A stretch of DNA of 64,000 nt from Zafaria cholistanensis (GCF_008580665.1 NZ_BKDJ01000004.1:124001-188000); one strand, 5' to 3'. Positions 42,924 to 52,361 are shown, numbered from the stretch's first letter. The notes: generated by a model from the sequence alone, not told the origin. Made by a program: numbers and translations.

Positions 42924-44696
42924 GTGAACACCACCGCTGCAGAGACCGCCGCACTGCTTGCCCGGGCCCGGGCCTGGGCCGCCGAAGACCCGGATCCGGA
43001 AACCGCCGAACAGCTGCTCGCGCTCGCCGCCGCGGCCGAGGGGAACGGCGCCGGCTCCGGGGCCGGGCGCGACCTCGCCCTGCGAGACCTCGCCGACCGC
43101 TTCGCCGGGCCGCTCGCGTTCGGCACCGCCGGGCTGCGCGCGGCACTGGGGGCGGGACCCAACCGCATGAACCGGGCCGTCGTGCGGCGCACCGCGGCGG
43201 GCCTGGCCCGGTACCTCCTCCGCCAGGCGGGGGACGCCTATGTGCCCAGCGCCGTCGTCGGCTTCGACGCCCGGCACAAGTCCGAGGCCTTCGCGCTGGA
43301 CACCGCCGCGGTGTTCACCGCCGCGGGCATCGAGACCTTCCTGCTGCCCTCCCCCCTGCCCACCCCGGTCCTGGCGTGGGCGGTGCGCGCGCTGGAATGC
43401 GAAGCCGGGGTCATGGTGACCGCCAGCCACAACCCTCCGCAGGACAACGGGTACAAGGTCTACCTCGGAGGCGAAATGGCGCCCGGCGACGGCGAGGGAG
43501 CCCAGATCGTGTCCCCGGCCGACCGCGAGATCGCCGCGCTGATCGACCATGACGCCCCGCTGGGCTCGATCCCCCTGGCCGGGGCCGGCTGGACGGTGCT
43601 GCCCGGCGCCGGGGAACCCGGTGACCTGGCGGCCCGCTACGTCTCCGACGTCGCGGCCCTGGCCTCCGCCGGTTCCTCCCCCGACGGTCCGGGGCGCGGG
43701 CTGCGGATCGTGTTCACCCCGATGCACGGGGTCGGCGGGGAAACCCTCTCCCGGGTGTTCGCCGCGGCCGGATTCACGGACGTGGCGCCGGTGGACGCGC
43801 AGGCGGCCCCGGACCCGGACTTCCCCACCGTGGATTTTCCGAACCCGGAGGAGCCGGGGGCGATGGATTTGGCACTGGCCCAGGCGGAGTCCTCCGCGGC
43901 GGACCTGGTGATTGCCACCGACCCCGACGCGGACCGCTGCGCCGTCGGCGCCGAGTTCCCCGGGGAGGGCTGGAGGATGCTGCGCGGGGACGAGGTCGGT
44001 TCGCTGCTGGGCGCGTACCTGGCCCCGCGCTTCCGGGCGGAGGCGGAGGGCGCAGGCCGGCCGGTGTTCGCGAACTCGATCGTTTCCTCCCGCCAGTTGG
44101 GGCGCATCGCCGCGGCCCACGGGTTGGAGCACCGCACCACGCTGACCGGTTTCAAGTGGATCGCCCGGGTCCCCGGGCTGGCTTACGGCTACGAGGAAGC
44201 GCTGGGCTACTGCGTCGCCCCGGACCTGGTGCGGGATAAGGACGGGATCTCCGCCGCGCTGCTGGTGGCTGAGCTGGCCGCGGATCTGAAGCACGAGGGC
44301 CGCTCCCTGCCCGAGGCCCTGGACGAACTGGCGCTGGTCCACGGGCTGTACGCCACCGACCAGCTCTCCGTGCGGGTCGCTTCGCTGGATCTGCTGGGCG
44401 CCATGATGGGGCGCCTGCGCGCGCATCCCCCGGCCTCGCTCGCCGGCTCGGAGGTGGTCTCCGCGCTGGACCTGGCCGAGGGCGGCCAGCTGCCGCCCAC
44501 CGAAGGCATGTGCTTCCTGGCCGCGGACGACACCCGCGTGATCGTGCGTCCCAGCGGCACCGAGCCCAAGCTCAAGTGCTACCTCGAGGTGACCGCGGCG
44601 GTGGGCGCGGCCGACGAGCTGCCCGCCGCCCGGGCCGCCGCCCGCGAACGCCTGGAGGCGGTCCGCCGCGACGTGGAGGAGGCCCTCGGACTTTAG
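42924..44696 (+). CDS. Phosphohexomutase/phosphopentomutase (PGM2-like)
   Basis: 590 residues from GTG 42924. All four domains of the alpha-D-phosphohexomutase family are visible: FGTAGLRAALGAGPNRMNR at the start, VTASHNPPQDNGYKVYLG with phospho-Ser168, the metal loop ATDPDADRCAVG, and the phosphate-binding RPSGTEPKLKCYLEV near the C-terminus. Sequences with the TAGLRAxxGAGPxRMN start belong to the PGM2/PMM-like group, which includes enzymes converting deoxyribose-1-phosphate to the 5-phosphate. Placement between PNP and DeoC makes phosphopentomutase the most likely role here, replacing classical DeoB. That is inference from context. Confidence 0.88.
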   Translation: MNTTAAETAALLARARAWAAEDPDPETAEQLLALAAAAEGNGAGSGAGRDLALRDLADRFAGPLAFGTAGLRAALGAGPNRMNRAVVRRTAAGLARYLLRQAGDAYVPSAVVGFDARHKSEAFALDTAAVFTAAGIETFLLPSPLPTPVLAWAVRALECEAGVMVTASHNPPQDNGYKVYLGGEMAPGDGEGAQIVSPADREIAALIDHDAPLGSIPLAGAGWTVLPGAGEPGDLAARYVSDVAALASAGSSPDGPGRGLRIVFTPMHGVGGETLSRVFAAAGFTDVAPVDAQAAPDPDFPTVDFPNPEEPGAMDLALAQAESSAADLVIATDPDADRCAVGAEFPGEGWRMLRGDEVGSLLGAYLAPRFRAEAEGAGRPVFANSIVSSRQLGRIAAAHGLEHRTTLTGFKWIARVPGLAYGYEEALGYCVAPDLVRDKDGISAALLVAELAADLKHEGRSLPEALDELALVHGLYATDQLSVRVASLDLLGAMMGRLRAHPPASLAGSEVVSALDLAEGGQLPPTEGMCFLAADDTRVIVRPSGTEPKLKCYLEVTAAVGAADELPAARAAARERLEAVRRDVEEALGL

Positions 44697-44774
44697 GGCC
44701 CCGGCCCCACCGCCCGCCGCCGGCGGGCACCCCACTCCCACACCCCGAGCTCCCCAACCCCAGGAGGGTCCGCC

Positions 44775-45461
44775 ATGGAACCAACCACAGGCCGCGACGT
44801 CGCCGGCTACATCGACCACACGCTGCTGAGGCCGGACGCCTCGCGCGACGAGATCCTGAAACTGTGCGGCGAAGCCATCGACCACGGATTCAAGGCGGTG
44901 TGCGTGAACCCCATCTGGGTCGCCACGGCCAAGCGGGCACTGGCCGGCTCGGGGGTGCTGACCTGCTCGGTGGCCGGCTTCCCGTTGGGGGCCTCCACCA
45001 CCGCCGCCAAGGCGTTTGAGGCCGCCGAGGCCGTTGCCAACGGGGCCGACGAGGTCGACATGGTCATCGACATCGCCGCGGCCAGGCGCGGGGACCGGGC
45101 GGCGCTGGAGCGCGACATCGCCGGGGTCGTTTCCCCGGTGCACGCCGGCGGGGCGATCCTCAAGGTGATCATCGAAACCTCGCTGCTGAACGAACATGCC
45201 AAGGTCCTCGCCTGCGAAGCCGCCGCGGCCGCGGGCGCCGACTTCGTCAAGACCTCCACCGGGTTCGCCGGCGGCGGCGCCACGGTCACGGACGTCGCCC
45301 TGATGCGCCTCACCGTCGGGCCGAAAATGGGGGTGAAGGCCTCCGGCGGAGTGCGCACGCTCGCGGACGCGCTGGCGCTGATCAAGGCCGGGGCCACGCG
45401 GCTCGGGGCCAGCTCCGGAGTTGCTATTGTTGGAGGAGAACAGGGCGCCCCCGGGTACTGA
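44775..45461 (+). CDS. deoC: Deoxyribose-phosphate aldolase
   Basis: 228 residues. Cleaves 2-deoxyribose-5-phosphate to glyceraldehyde-3-phosphate and acetaldehyde. [42 protein letters not shown] and [10 protein letters not shown] are family motifs. The Schiff-base Lys159 is in [15 protein letters not shown] and the second Lys188 in [26 protein letters not shown] ends the phosphate site. The ATG follows AGGAGG. It finishes the route from purine deoxynucleosides to glycolysis started by PNP and the mutase upstream. Confidence 0.95.
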   Translation: MEPTTGRDVAGYIDHTLLRPDASRDEILKLCGEAIDHGFKAVCVNPIWVATAKRALAGSGVLTCSVAGFPLGASTTAAKAFEAAEAVANGADEVDMVIDIAAARRGDRAALERDIAGVVSPVHAGGAILKVIIETSLLNEHAKVLACEAAAAAGADFVKTSTGFAGGGATVTDVALMRLTVGPKMGVKASGGVRTLADALALIKAGATRLGASSGVAIVGGEQGAPGY

Positions 45462-45517
45462 CGCGCACGCCGCGGCCCCGGACGCCGGATTTCAACAGGA
45501 TTTCAAGGGAGAACGCT

Positions 45518-45763
45518 GTGTACTCGAACGGCAAGAACAAGGCCTATTCCGGCCAGGGCAACTTCGTTGGCAATTTCATCGCCTTCCTGGTGATGTTTGC
45601 CCTCCTGGTGGGGTCGTTCTTCGTGCTGTCCCTGTGGACGCTGGAGAACGCCTGGGTTCCGGGCCTGCTCTGCCTGCTGATGGCCGGCCTCGCCTTTGCC
45701 ATCCCGCAGCACGTCCTGGGCCGCTCCCGGAGCACCAAGGAGCTCATGGAGGACCAGAAGTAG
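45518..45763 (+). CDS. Small two-helix membrane protein, function unknown
   Basis: 81 residues from GTG 45518 after GGGAGA. Two hydrophobic stretches (about 18-42 and 49-66: FIAFLVMFALLVGSFFVLSLW and VPGLLCLLMAGLAFAIP) with a charged N-terminus and a Lys/Glu-rich tail (RSTKELMEDQK). I do not recognise the family. It lies 56 bp after deoC and just before a strong terminator, so it may be the last gene of that operon; a job in nucleoside uptake is not supported by anything visible. Confidence 0.75.
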   Translation: MYSNGKNKAYSGQGNFVGNFIAFLVMFALLVGSFFVLSLWTLENAWVPGLLCLLMAGLAFAIPQHVLGRSRSTKELMEDQK

Positions 45764-45789
45764 CACCGGTCGCACCGCCTGCCCGCAGG

Positions 45790-45835
45790 CGCCGCAGGAC
45801 CCCCGCCGGACCGGCGGGGGTCCTGCGGCGTTAAA
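45790..45835 (+). terminator. Terminator after the deoC operon
   Basis: Two 20-base complementary arms (45790-45809 and 45811-45830) separated by a single A, giving a very strong GC hairpin, then TTAAA. Confidence 0.85.
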
Positions 45836-45932
45836 CGGGCCCGGACCGGCACCGGACTGCGTGACCGGAACGGCCGGGGCGGCTAGGGTTGTGTCCTGGA
45901 CCTGCCCCGTTCCAACCCTGAGGAGGCTTGAC

Positions 45933-46184
45933 ATGCGCATTCTGACGTTTCTCGCAGGCGCCGCGACCGGCTACGTGCTGGGCACCCGCTCCGGACGCGG
46001 CTCCTACGACAAGATGATGGCCAAGGCCCAGCAGTTGTGGGACGACCCGCGCACCCAGCAGCGCATCGATGCCATGGAGGACAGCCTGAGGGCCAAGTCC
46101 CCGGCGGTGGGAGAGGTTGTCGAAAGCGCCGTCTCGACGGTCTCCCGCAAGCTCCACGAACCCCAGGCCACCTCCCTGTCCTGA
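45933..46184 (+). CDS. Small YtxH-like protein
   Basis: 83 residues from ATG 45933, which has AGGAGG at 6 bases. One N-terminal hydrophobic segment with glycine zipper, RILTFLAGAATGYVLGTRSGRGSYDKM, then an amphipathic helix (AQQLWDDPRTQQRIDAMEDSL) and a C-terminal helix. This matches short actinobacterial YtxH-domain proteins anchored in the membrane, often stress-related but of unknown function. TAGGGT at 45882-45887 could be its -10 box. It is followed by a universal stress protein gene. Confidence 0.8.
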   Translation: MRILTFLAGAATGYVLGTRSGRGSYDKMMAKAQQLWDDPRTQQRIDAMEDSLRAKSPAVGEVVESAVSTVSRKLHEPQATSLS

Positions 46185-46338
46185 GGTTCGCGGTCTTCGC
46201 GGACGATTTCCCGGCCAGGGCTCCGCTTCGGGGGGCTGCCCACGTACGCTGGATTCGGGCCCGGCGCAGCAGGGCGCCCGGCGCCACCGATGGAAGCACC
46301 CCCCCAGGGAAGCACCGCCGAGGAAAGCGAGGAACAGG

Positions 46339-46776
46339 ATGACCGAGGCATTTGGACCGCGTGGCCGCATCGTGGTCGGCGTGGATGGCTCCCCCCAGTC
46401 GGTTGCGGCCCTGCGCTACGCGCGCACGCTGGCCGACGCGCTGGGGCACGCCGTGGAGGTCGTGGGCGCGTGGCAGGCCCGCACGAGTTTCGAGCAGTAC
46501 GCGCCCACCAACTGGGACCCGGAGGCGGATGCCCGCGCCGTCGTCGACCAGGCCGTCCGGGAGGCCTTTGGGGATGAGCCGCCCGCCGGGCTGACCGTGC
46601 GCATGGAGATGGGATCCCCCACCCAGGTCCTGATCAACGCCAGCGAAGGCGCCGAGATGCTCGTGGTGGGCACGCGCGGCCGCGGCGGGTTCAAGGGCAT
46701 GCTCCTGGGCTCCGTCTCCACCTCGGTGGCCTCGCACGCCAAATGCCCGGTGGTCATCGCCCACGGCACCATGTAG
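46339..46776 (+). CDS. Universal stress protein (UspA family)
   Basis: 145 residues from ATG 46339 after GAGGAACAGG. A single Usp domain: RIVVGVDGSPQSVAALRYA, then the ATP-binding loop VVGTRGRGGFKGMLLGSVSTSVASHAKCPVVIA, which has the G-2x-G-9x-G-S pattern of the nucleotide-binding subgroup. So it probably binds ATP as a dimer. Such proteins help cells persist under starvation or low oxygen. Preceded by a possible TACGCT -10 box at about 46246. Confidence 0.92.
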   Translation: MTEAFGPRGRIVVGVDGSPQSVAALRYARTLADALGHAVEVVGAWQARTSFEQYAPTNWDPEADARAVVDQAVREAFGDEPPAGLTVRMEMGSPTQVLINASEGAEMLVVGTRGRGGFKGMLLGSVSTSVASHAKCPVVIAHGTM

Positions 46777-46841
46777 TTCCGGCACTATCCAGCACGGAGC
46801 CACGCAGCACCGGAACCATGCAGCACCGCCTGCCTGGAGGC

Positions 46842-49800
46842 TCAGTCCTCGAAGATGTTCCCCACGACCTCCCCCGCCCAGGCGAGGATTTCGGCGTCGA
46901 CCTTGTCGCGACCGCCCACCGGAGCGGTCTTGGGCTTGGGGACCAGCACCGCATTCAGGGCCGGTTTCACCTGCGCCCCCTTGTACATCCGGGCCAGGCG
47001 CATCTGGCGGGACTCGGGCAGGTCTGCCGGGGCGAACTTGATGAAGTTGCCCTGCATGGCCACGTCCGTCAGCCCGGCCGCCCGCGCGCGCACCCGGAAC
47101 CGCGCCACCTCCACCAGGTTCACCACCGGGGCCGGCGGCTCGCCGTAGCGGTCCACCAGCTCCTCCACGACCGCGTCGATCGCTTCGGCGTCCTGCGCGG
47201 CGGCCAGCTTGCGGTAGGCCTCCAGGCGCAACCGCTCCCCCGGCACGTAGTCGTGCGGCAGGTGGGCGTTGATGGGCAGCTCGATCTTCATGTCCGCGGG
47301 CTTGTCCTCCGCCTCGCCCTTGAACTCTGCCACCGCCTCGCCAACCAGCCTGATGTACAGGTCGAACCCGACACCGGCGATGTGGCCGGACTGCTCGCCG
47401 CCGAGCAGGTTGCCGGCCCCGCGGATCTCCAGGTCCTTCATGGCCAGCTGGAAGCCGGAGCCCAGCTCATTGTGGGCGGCCACCGCCTTCAGGCGCTCCA
47501 GCGCGACCTCCCCCAGCGGCTTCTCCGCGTTCCAGAGGAAGTAGGCGTAGGCGCGCTCGCGCCCGCGTCCCACGCGCCCGCGCAGCTGGTGCAGCTGGGA
47601 CAGCCCGTAGGCGTCGGCGCGGTCCACGATCAGGGTGTTGGCGTTGGAGATGTCCAGGCCGGTCTCGATGATGGTGGTGGAAACGAGCACGTCAAACTTC
47701 CGCTCCCAGAAGTCCACGATGATCTGCTCCAGCCGGGCCTCGCTCATTTTGCCGTGGGCGACCTCCACCCGCGCCTCCGGAACGAGTTCGCGCAGCTGCG
47801 CGGCGACCTTGTCGATGGAGGAGACGCGGTTGTGCACGAAGAACACCTGTCCCTCGCGCATCAGCTCGCGCCGGATCGCCGCGGTGACCTGCCGGTCCGT
47901 GTAGGGGCCGACGTAGGTCAGGACGGGGTGCCGTTCCTCCGGCGGGGTGGCCAGCGTCGAGGTTTCGCGGATGCCGGTCAGCGACATCTCCAGCGTGCGC
48001 GGGATCGGAGTGGCGGACATGGCCAGCACGTCCACATTGGTGCGCATCTTCTTCAGCGCTTCCTTGTGCTCGACGCCGAAGCGCTGCTCCTCGTCGACCA
48101 CGACCAGCCCCAGGTCCTTGAACTGGACCTCCTTGGAGAGGAGCCGGTGGGTGCCGACCACCACGTCCACGGACCCGTTCCGCAGCCCCTCCACGACCTC
48201 CTTGGCCTCCTTGGCCGTCTGGAAGCGGGAGAGCGAGCGCACCCGCACGGGGAAGCCGGAGAACCTCTCGGTGAACGTCTCGTGGTGCTGGCGCGCCAGC
48301 AGGGTGGTGGGCACCAGCACGGCCACCTGCTTGCCATCCTGGACGGCCTTGAACGCGGCCCTGACGGCGATCTCCGTCTTGCCGAATCCGACGTCGCCGG
48401 AGACCAGCCGGTCCATCGGGACCTCGCGCTCCATATCCGCCTTGACCTCGTTGATGGTGGTCAGCTGGTCGGGGGTCTCGGTGAAGGGGAAGGCCTCCTC
48501 GAGCTCGTGCTGCCACGGGGTGTCCTTCTGGAAGGCGTGTCCCCGCGCGGCCATGCGCGCCGAGTACAGCCTGATCAGCTCGCCGGCGATCTCCTTGACG
48601 GCCCTGCGCGCCTTGGACTTGGTGCTGGACCAGTCCGCGCCGCCCATCTTGGACAGCGCCGGGGTCTCGCCGCCGACGTAGCGGGTGACCTGGTCCAGCT
48701 GGTCGGTGGGCACGAAGAGCCTGTCGCCGGGGGCCCCGCGCTTGGACGGCGCGTACTCCAGCACCATGTATTCGCGCACGCCCGCATCCCCGGAACCGGT
48801 GGCGACCCTGCGCTGGATGAGCTCGACGAACCTGGCGATCCCGTGCTGCTCGTGCACCACGAAGTCCCCCTCCGCCAGCTGCAGGGGGTCCACGGCGTTG
48901 CGCCGCCGGGCGGCCAGCTTGCGTCCGCTCTTGGCGGCATAGGCGCTGGAGCGTCCCAGCAGGTCGGCCTCGGTGAGCAGGCCCAGCTTGAGTCCGTCGA
49001 AGACGAAGCCGCGTCCGGCGACCGCCGTGGTGATCTCGATGATGCCCGGCTGCGGAGGGGCATCGAGCGAAGGCACCCGGTGGCAGGGGATACCGGCGTC
49101 GTGGAAGAGCTCGGCCAGGCGCTGGGCCGGCCCCGGGCCGTCGGTGACCACCACGACGCGCCAGTCCTCGCGCACGCGCGAGCCGATGAACTCCATCATC
49201 TCGGCGACGTCGCCCTGGTAGCCGCGCGGTTCGCGGGCGGCCAGCCGGATGGTGTCCACGTCCGGGAGCAGCTCCTCGTCCTGCCCCAGCGAGGTGACCG
49301 ACCACCAGCTGACTCCGGCTTCCAGCGCGGTGGCGCGGGTGTCTGCGAGCGTGGCGAAATTTCCGGCGTCCAGGGAGGCGGAAACCCCTTCGGCCTGCAG
49401 CAGGTCCACCGGGGCCGCGCCGCCGTCGGAGGCGGTGGACCAGGCCGCCGCGAGGAACTCCGCGTTGGTTTCGGACAGGTCGTGGGCGCGCGTGCGCACC
49501 CGTTCGGGCTCCATGACGACGGCGATGGAGCCGCGCGGCAGCTGCCCGACGAACGGGACCATCGCGTCCACCAGCACCGGGGCCAGGGACTCCATGCCCT
49601 CCACCGCGATACCGCCGGCGATCTTCTCCAGCATGTCCGCGGCGGCCGGCATCGCCGCCTTCAGCTTTGCCGCCCGGCTCATCACCGAGGGGGTGATCAG
49701 CAGTTCGCGGCACGGCGGGGCGTGCAGTTCGGCCGGCCCGGCCGGTCCGTCCTCCCCGGCGGCGAAGGAACGCTGGTCGGCGACGGCGAACCAGCGCATC

Positions 49801-50450
49801 TGCTCGACCTCGTCCCCGAAGAACTCGATGCGCACCGGGTGGTCCTCGGTGGGCGGGAACACGTCGAGGATACCGCCGCGTACCGCGAACTCGCCGCGGT
49901 GGGTCACCATGTCCACGCGCGCATAGGCCGCCGCCGCCAGTTCCCGCACCAGGTCCCCGAACGGCTTTTCCTGCCCCACCCTCACATCCACGGGCGAGAG
50001 GTCGCCGAGCCCGGCGACCAGCGGCTGCACCACCGACCGGATCGGAGCCACCACGACCTTCAGCGTGCCGTCCGGGTGCGCGAGCCGGCGGAGCACGGAG
50101 AGCCGGCGGCCCACCGTATCCGAACGCGGGGACAGCCGTTCGTGCGGCAGCGTCTCCCAGTTCGGGAACAGCGCGACGGCCTCGGCCGGCAGGTAGCAGC
50201 CCAGTGCCGCCTCAAGGTCCTCGGCCTCGCGCCCGGTGGCGGTGATGGCCAGCACGACGGCGTCCGCGCCGCCGGCCCCCGCCGCGGCCAGGCCGTCGAC
50301 GGTTTCCGCGACCAGGGCCGCGCGCAGCCCGGGCGGGGCGGCGACCTCAAGGCCGGGGCTGCGTTCCGCGAAGGGACGCGCAGCGTGGGCGCGCACGCGG
50401 GCATAGGAGGGATCGGCCGCGAGGGCGGCGCGGAGTCCAGCAAGAGCCAT
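46842..50450 (-). CDS. mfd: Transcription-repair coupling factor
   Basis: 1202 residues from ATG 50450 after GGAAGGA; an upstream start at 50507 lacks family sequence. Mfd removes stalled RNA polymerase and recruits UvrA. UvrB-like N-terminal modules (about 1-400, with FPNWETLPHERLSPRSDTVGRRL) are followed by the RNA polymerase-interacting domain (DFVVHEQHGIARFV), then RecG-like helicase motifs: GDVGFGKTEIAVRAAF (Walker A), VDEEQRFGVEHKE (motif II), MSATPIPRTLEMSL (III), TTIIETGLDISNANT (V) and QLRGRVGRGRERAYAYF (VI). The C-terminal TRCF domain closes the protein. All helicase motifs are intact. Confidence 0.97.
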   Translation of the reverse strand: MALAGLRAALAADPSYARVRAHAARPFAERSPGLEVAAPPGLRAALVAETVDGLAAAGAGGADAVVLAITATGREAEDLEAALGCYLPAEAVALFPNWETLPHERLSPRSDTVGRRLSVLRRLAHPDGTLKVVVAPIRSVVQPLVAGLGDLSPVDVRVGQEKPFGDLVRELAAAAYARVDMVTHRGEFAVRGGILDVFPPTEDHPVRIEFFGDEVEQMRWFAVADQRSFAAGEDGPAGPAELHAPPCRELLITPSVMSRAAKLKAAMPAAADMLEKIAGGIAVEGMESLAPVLVDAMVPFVGQLPRGSIAVVMEPERVRTRAHDLSETNAEFLAAAWSTASDGGAAPVDLLQAEGVSASLDAGNFATLADTRATALEAGVSWWSVTSLGQDEELLPDVDTIRLAAREPRGYQGDVAEMMEFIGSRVREDWRVVVVTDGPGPAQRLAELFHDAGIPCHRVPSLDAPPQPGIIEITTAVAGRGFVFDGLKLGLLTEADLLGRSSAYAAKSGRKLAARRRNAVDPLQLAEGDFVVHEQHGIARFVELIQRRVATGSGDAGVREYMVLEYAPSKRGAPGDRLFVPTDQLDQVTRYVGGETPALSKMGGADWSSTKSKARRAVKEIAGELIRLYSARMAARGHAFQKDTPWQHELEEAFPFTETPDQLTTINEVKADMEREVPMDRLVSGDVGFGKTEIAVRAAFKAVQDGKQVAVLVPTTLLARQHHETFTERFSGFPVRVRSLSRFQTAKEAKEVVEGLRNGSVDVVVGTHRLLSKEVQFKDLGLVVVDEEQRFGVEHKEALKKMRTNVDVLAMSATPIPRTLEMSLTGIRETSTLATPPEERHPVLTYVGPYTDRQVTAAIRRELMREGQVFFVHNRVSSIDKVAAQLRELVPEARVEVAHGKMSEARLEQIIVDFWERKFDVLVSTTIIETGLDISNANTLIVDRADAYGLSQLHQLRGRVGRGRERAYAYFLWNAEKPLGEVALERLKAVAAHNELGSGFQLAMKDLEIRGAGNLLGGEQSGHIAGVGFDLYIRLVGEAVAEFKGEAEDKPADMKIELPINAHLPHDYVPGERLRLEAYRKLAAAQDAEAIDAVVEELVDRYGEPPAPVVNLVEVARFRVRARAAGLTDVAMQGNFIKFAPADLPESRQMRLARMYKGAQVKPALNAVLVPKPKTAPVGGRDKVDAEILAWAGEVVGNIFED

Positions 50451-50662
50451 GGGGCGGTGTTCCTTCCGGGGGCACGGCGGAGCGCACGTGGAGCCCGGAA
50501 CCGTCATCGACTCCCGGGCCGTTAACAGCCTACCGCCGGTCCGGGCGCGCCCGCCCGGGAGGAGCCCGCGCCCCCGCCTTCCTCCCGCCCGCCGGCGCTC
50601 GCGGCGGGTCCCGCGGCGGGTACGCTTAGGTTACGAAATCACAACGATGGAGGAACGCCACC

Positions 50663-51163
50663 ATGGCCCTGAACGCCACCACCACCCTGCCCTACACCCC
50701 CGCCGAAGTGGTCGCCACCCTGACCGACCGCGCCTTCGTGGAGCACCTGGGGACCCAGGTCGGCGGCACGCTGAAGGACTTCACGGTATCCGGGGATCCG
50801 GCCGGCGCGTTCGAGGCCGTCACGGTGCGCAGCGTCCCGACCGGACGCCTTCCGGAAATCGCCCGCAAGTTCGTCGGCGCCTCGGTGGACGTCACCCAGC
50901 GCGAGGCCTGGTCCGCCCCGGCCGCCGACGGTTCCCGCGAGGCCGCGGTGACCGTCGAGGTCTCCGGCATCCCGGTGAACGTTTCGGCCGTCCAGCGCGT
51001 AGTTGCCGCGGCCGAAGGCAGCCGCGTGGACCTGGAGGGAGAGGTCTCCTCCGGCATCCCGTTCCTGGGCGGAAAGATCGCCACCGCGGCCGAGCCGTTC
51101 GTGGGCAAGGCCCTGAACCTGCAGGCCGCCCAGGCCAAGGCGTGGCTGGACCGCCAGGCCTAG
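50663..51163 (+). CDS. DUF2505-family protein
   Basis: 166 residues from ATG 50663 after GGAGG. TTTLPYTPAEVVATLTDRAFVEHLGTQVGG is the usual start of DUF2505, a START/polyketide-cyclase-like fold found mainly in actinobacteria. The rest alternates beta strands and ends with a long helix (GKALNLQAAQAKAWLDRQA). It is probably a cytoplasmic small-molecule or lipid binder; the function is unknown. TAGGTT at 50627-50632 is a possible -10 box. The VanZ-like frame follows directly after its stop codon in the same reading frame. Confidence 0.85.
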   Translation: MALNATTTLPYTPAEVVATLTDRAFVEHLGTQVGGTLKDFTVSGDPAGAFEAVTVRSVPTGRLPEIARKFVGASVDVTQREAWSAPAADGSREAAVTVEVSGIPVNVSAVQRVVAAAEGSRVDLEGEVSSGIPFLGGKIATAAEPFVGKALNLQAAQAKAWLDRQA

Positions 51164-51223
51164 GCGGAAATCCTGCTACGGCGCAAGCGCACCCTGCTGG
51201 GCCACCTGCCGCTGGCGCGGCGG

Positions 51224-51667
51224 GTGGCCTGGCTCGCCGTACCCACCGCCGGATACGCGGTGTGCCTGTTCCTGGTGGTCTTTTGGCCCGTGCCTGTGGA
51301 CCGCGACGCAGGCGCGGGGCTGCTGCGCGGCCTGGACTGGCTGCACCGGCACGGGATCCCGCAGTGGTTCGACTACGCGCTGGTCGAATGGCTGGCCAAC
51401 GTGGCGATGTTCGTGCCGTTCGGCTTCCTGCTCGCGGCCGCCCTGCCGCTGCCCTACTGGTGGCTTGCCCTGCTGGCCGCCGCGGGCGCCAGCGCCGGCA
51501 TCGAATGGGCCCAACGCGAGCTGCTGCCGGAGCGGTACCCCTCGGCGGCCGACATCGCCGCCAACACGCTCGGAGCCCTGGTAGGGATCGGGTTGTGCGG
51601 CCTCCTGCTGCTGGCCGCTGCGGCCGGACCTAGAAGGCGCGCCAGTCGGACGGCGGCCAGGCCTTGA
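51224..51667 (+). CDS. VanZ-like membrane protein
   Basis: 147 residues from GTG 51224, with four hydrophobic segments and the VanZ-like core NVAMFVPFGFLLAAAL, WWLALLAAAGASAGIEWAQRELLPERYPSAADIAANTLGALVG. The family is of uncertain function, with VanZ itself linked to teicoplanin tolerance. The frame runs back without interruption to 51164, directly after the DUF2505 TAG, and those 20 codons include a basic LLRRKRTLL stretch typical of a membrane protein's start, yet contain no ATG, GTG or TTG. So the true start may be a rare codon such as ATC. Its 3' end overlaps the convergent lepB by 38 bp. Confidence 0.72.
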   Translation: MAWLAVPTAGYAVCLFLVVFWPVPVDRDAGAGLLRGLDWLHRHGIPQWFDYALVEWLANVAMFVPFGFLLAAALPLPYWWLALLAAAGASAGIEWAQRELLPERYPSAADIAANTLGALVGIGLCGLLLLAAAAGPRRRASRTAARP

Positions 51668-52349
51668 CCACCACCTTGCCCACGACGTCGGCCGTGGACA
51701 CGAACCGGGCGCACGACACCTGGGCCTGCCGGTCGCGCCCGCGGCAGGTGGCCACCGAATCCGAGGAGGTGCTCCTGTGGTCCCCCAGGACCAGCACCTT
51801 GTCCTCCGGAACCCCCACGGGCCCAAAGCAGCGGAACGAGACGGGAGTGCTGGCGCAGTCCAGCGTTCCGGGCACGAAGTCAAAGTCCTCGTGGAGGTAG
51901 TCCTCCGCCAGGGCCTGGCCGTTCACCATGACGGCCCCTTCCGGGGAACAGCATTCGACGGTGTCGCCGGGGATGCCGATCACCCGTTTGACCAGGAACT
52001 TCTCATTGGACGGACCGATCCCGGTCAGGTCGCCGAAGCCGCGCAGCACCTGCTCGGCCGCGTCCTGCTCGGTGGCCAGGAACTCCTGCTCCCAGGCCGC
52101 GTCCGCGCCGAACACCACGATCTCGCCGCGGGGCGGGGCCCCGGCCCCGTAGGCCAGGCGGTTGACCAGGATGCGGTCGCCGACATTGAGGGTGGTCTCC
52201 ATCGACCCCGAGGGCACGCTGTAGACCTTGACCAGGAACATCTGCACCAGCGCCACCACGGCCACCGCCACGACGACGTTGACCAGGGTCGCCAGCCACA
52301 GGGGAAGGCGCCTGCGCTCGCCGGCGGACGTGCGCCCTACCGTAGACAT
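51630..52349 (-). CDS. lepB: Signal peptidase I
   Basis: 239 residues from ATG 52349. One N-terminal membrane anchor (about 17-40), then the catalytic box VYSVPSGSMETTLNVGDRILVNRL with Ser49, and KFLVKRVIGIPGDTVE with the general-base Lys121; box E reads VLGDHRSTSSDS. Removes signal peptides from exported proteins on the outer face of the membrane. TACACT lies 6 nt before the ATG, so the transcript may be leaderless; CTGACC 18 bp further could be the -35. Two Cys pairs in the external domain (ECC, DCAS...RCFG) could form disulphides. Confidence 0.94.
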   Translation of the reverse strand: MSTVGRTSAGERRRLPLWLATLVNVVVAVAVVALVQMFLVKVYSVPSGSMETTLNVGDRILVNRLAYGAGAPPRGEIVVFGADAAWEQEFLATEQDAAEQVLRGFGDLTGIGPSNEKFLVKRVIGIPGDTVECCSPEGAVMVNGQALAEDYLHEDFDFVPGTLDCASTPVSFRCFGPVGVPEDKVLVLGDHRSTSSDSVATCRGRDRQAQVSCARFVSTADVVGKVVVKAWPPSDWRAF

Positions 52350-52355
52350 AGGCCC

Positions 52356-52361
52356 AGTGTA
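52356..52361 (-). promoter_or_regulatory. -10 box of lepB
   Basis: TACACT on the minus strand with exactly 6 nt to the ATG at 52349; no ribosome site. Confidence 0.5.
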
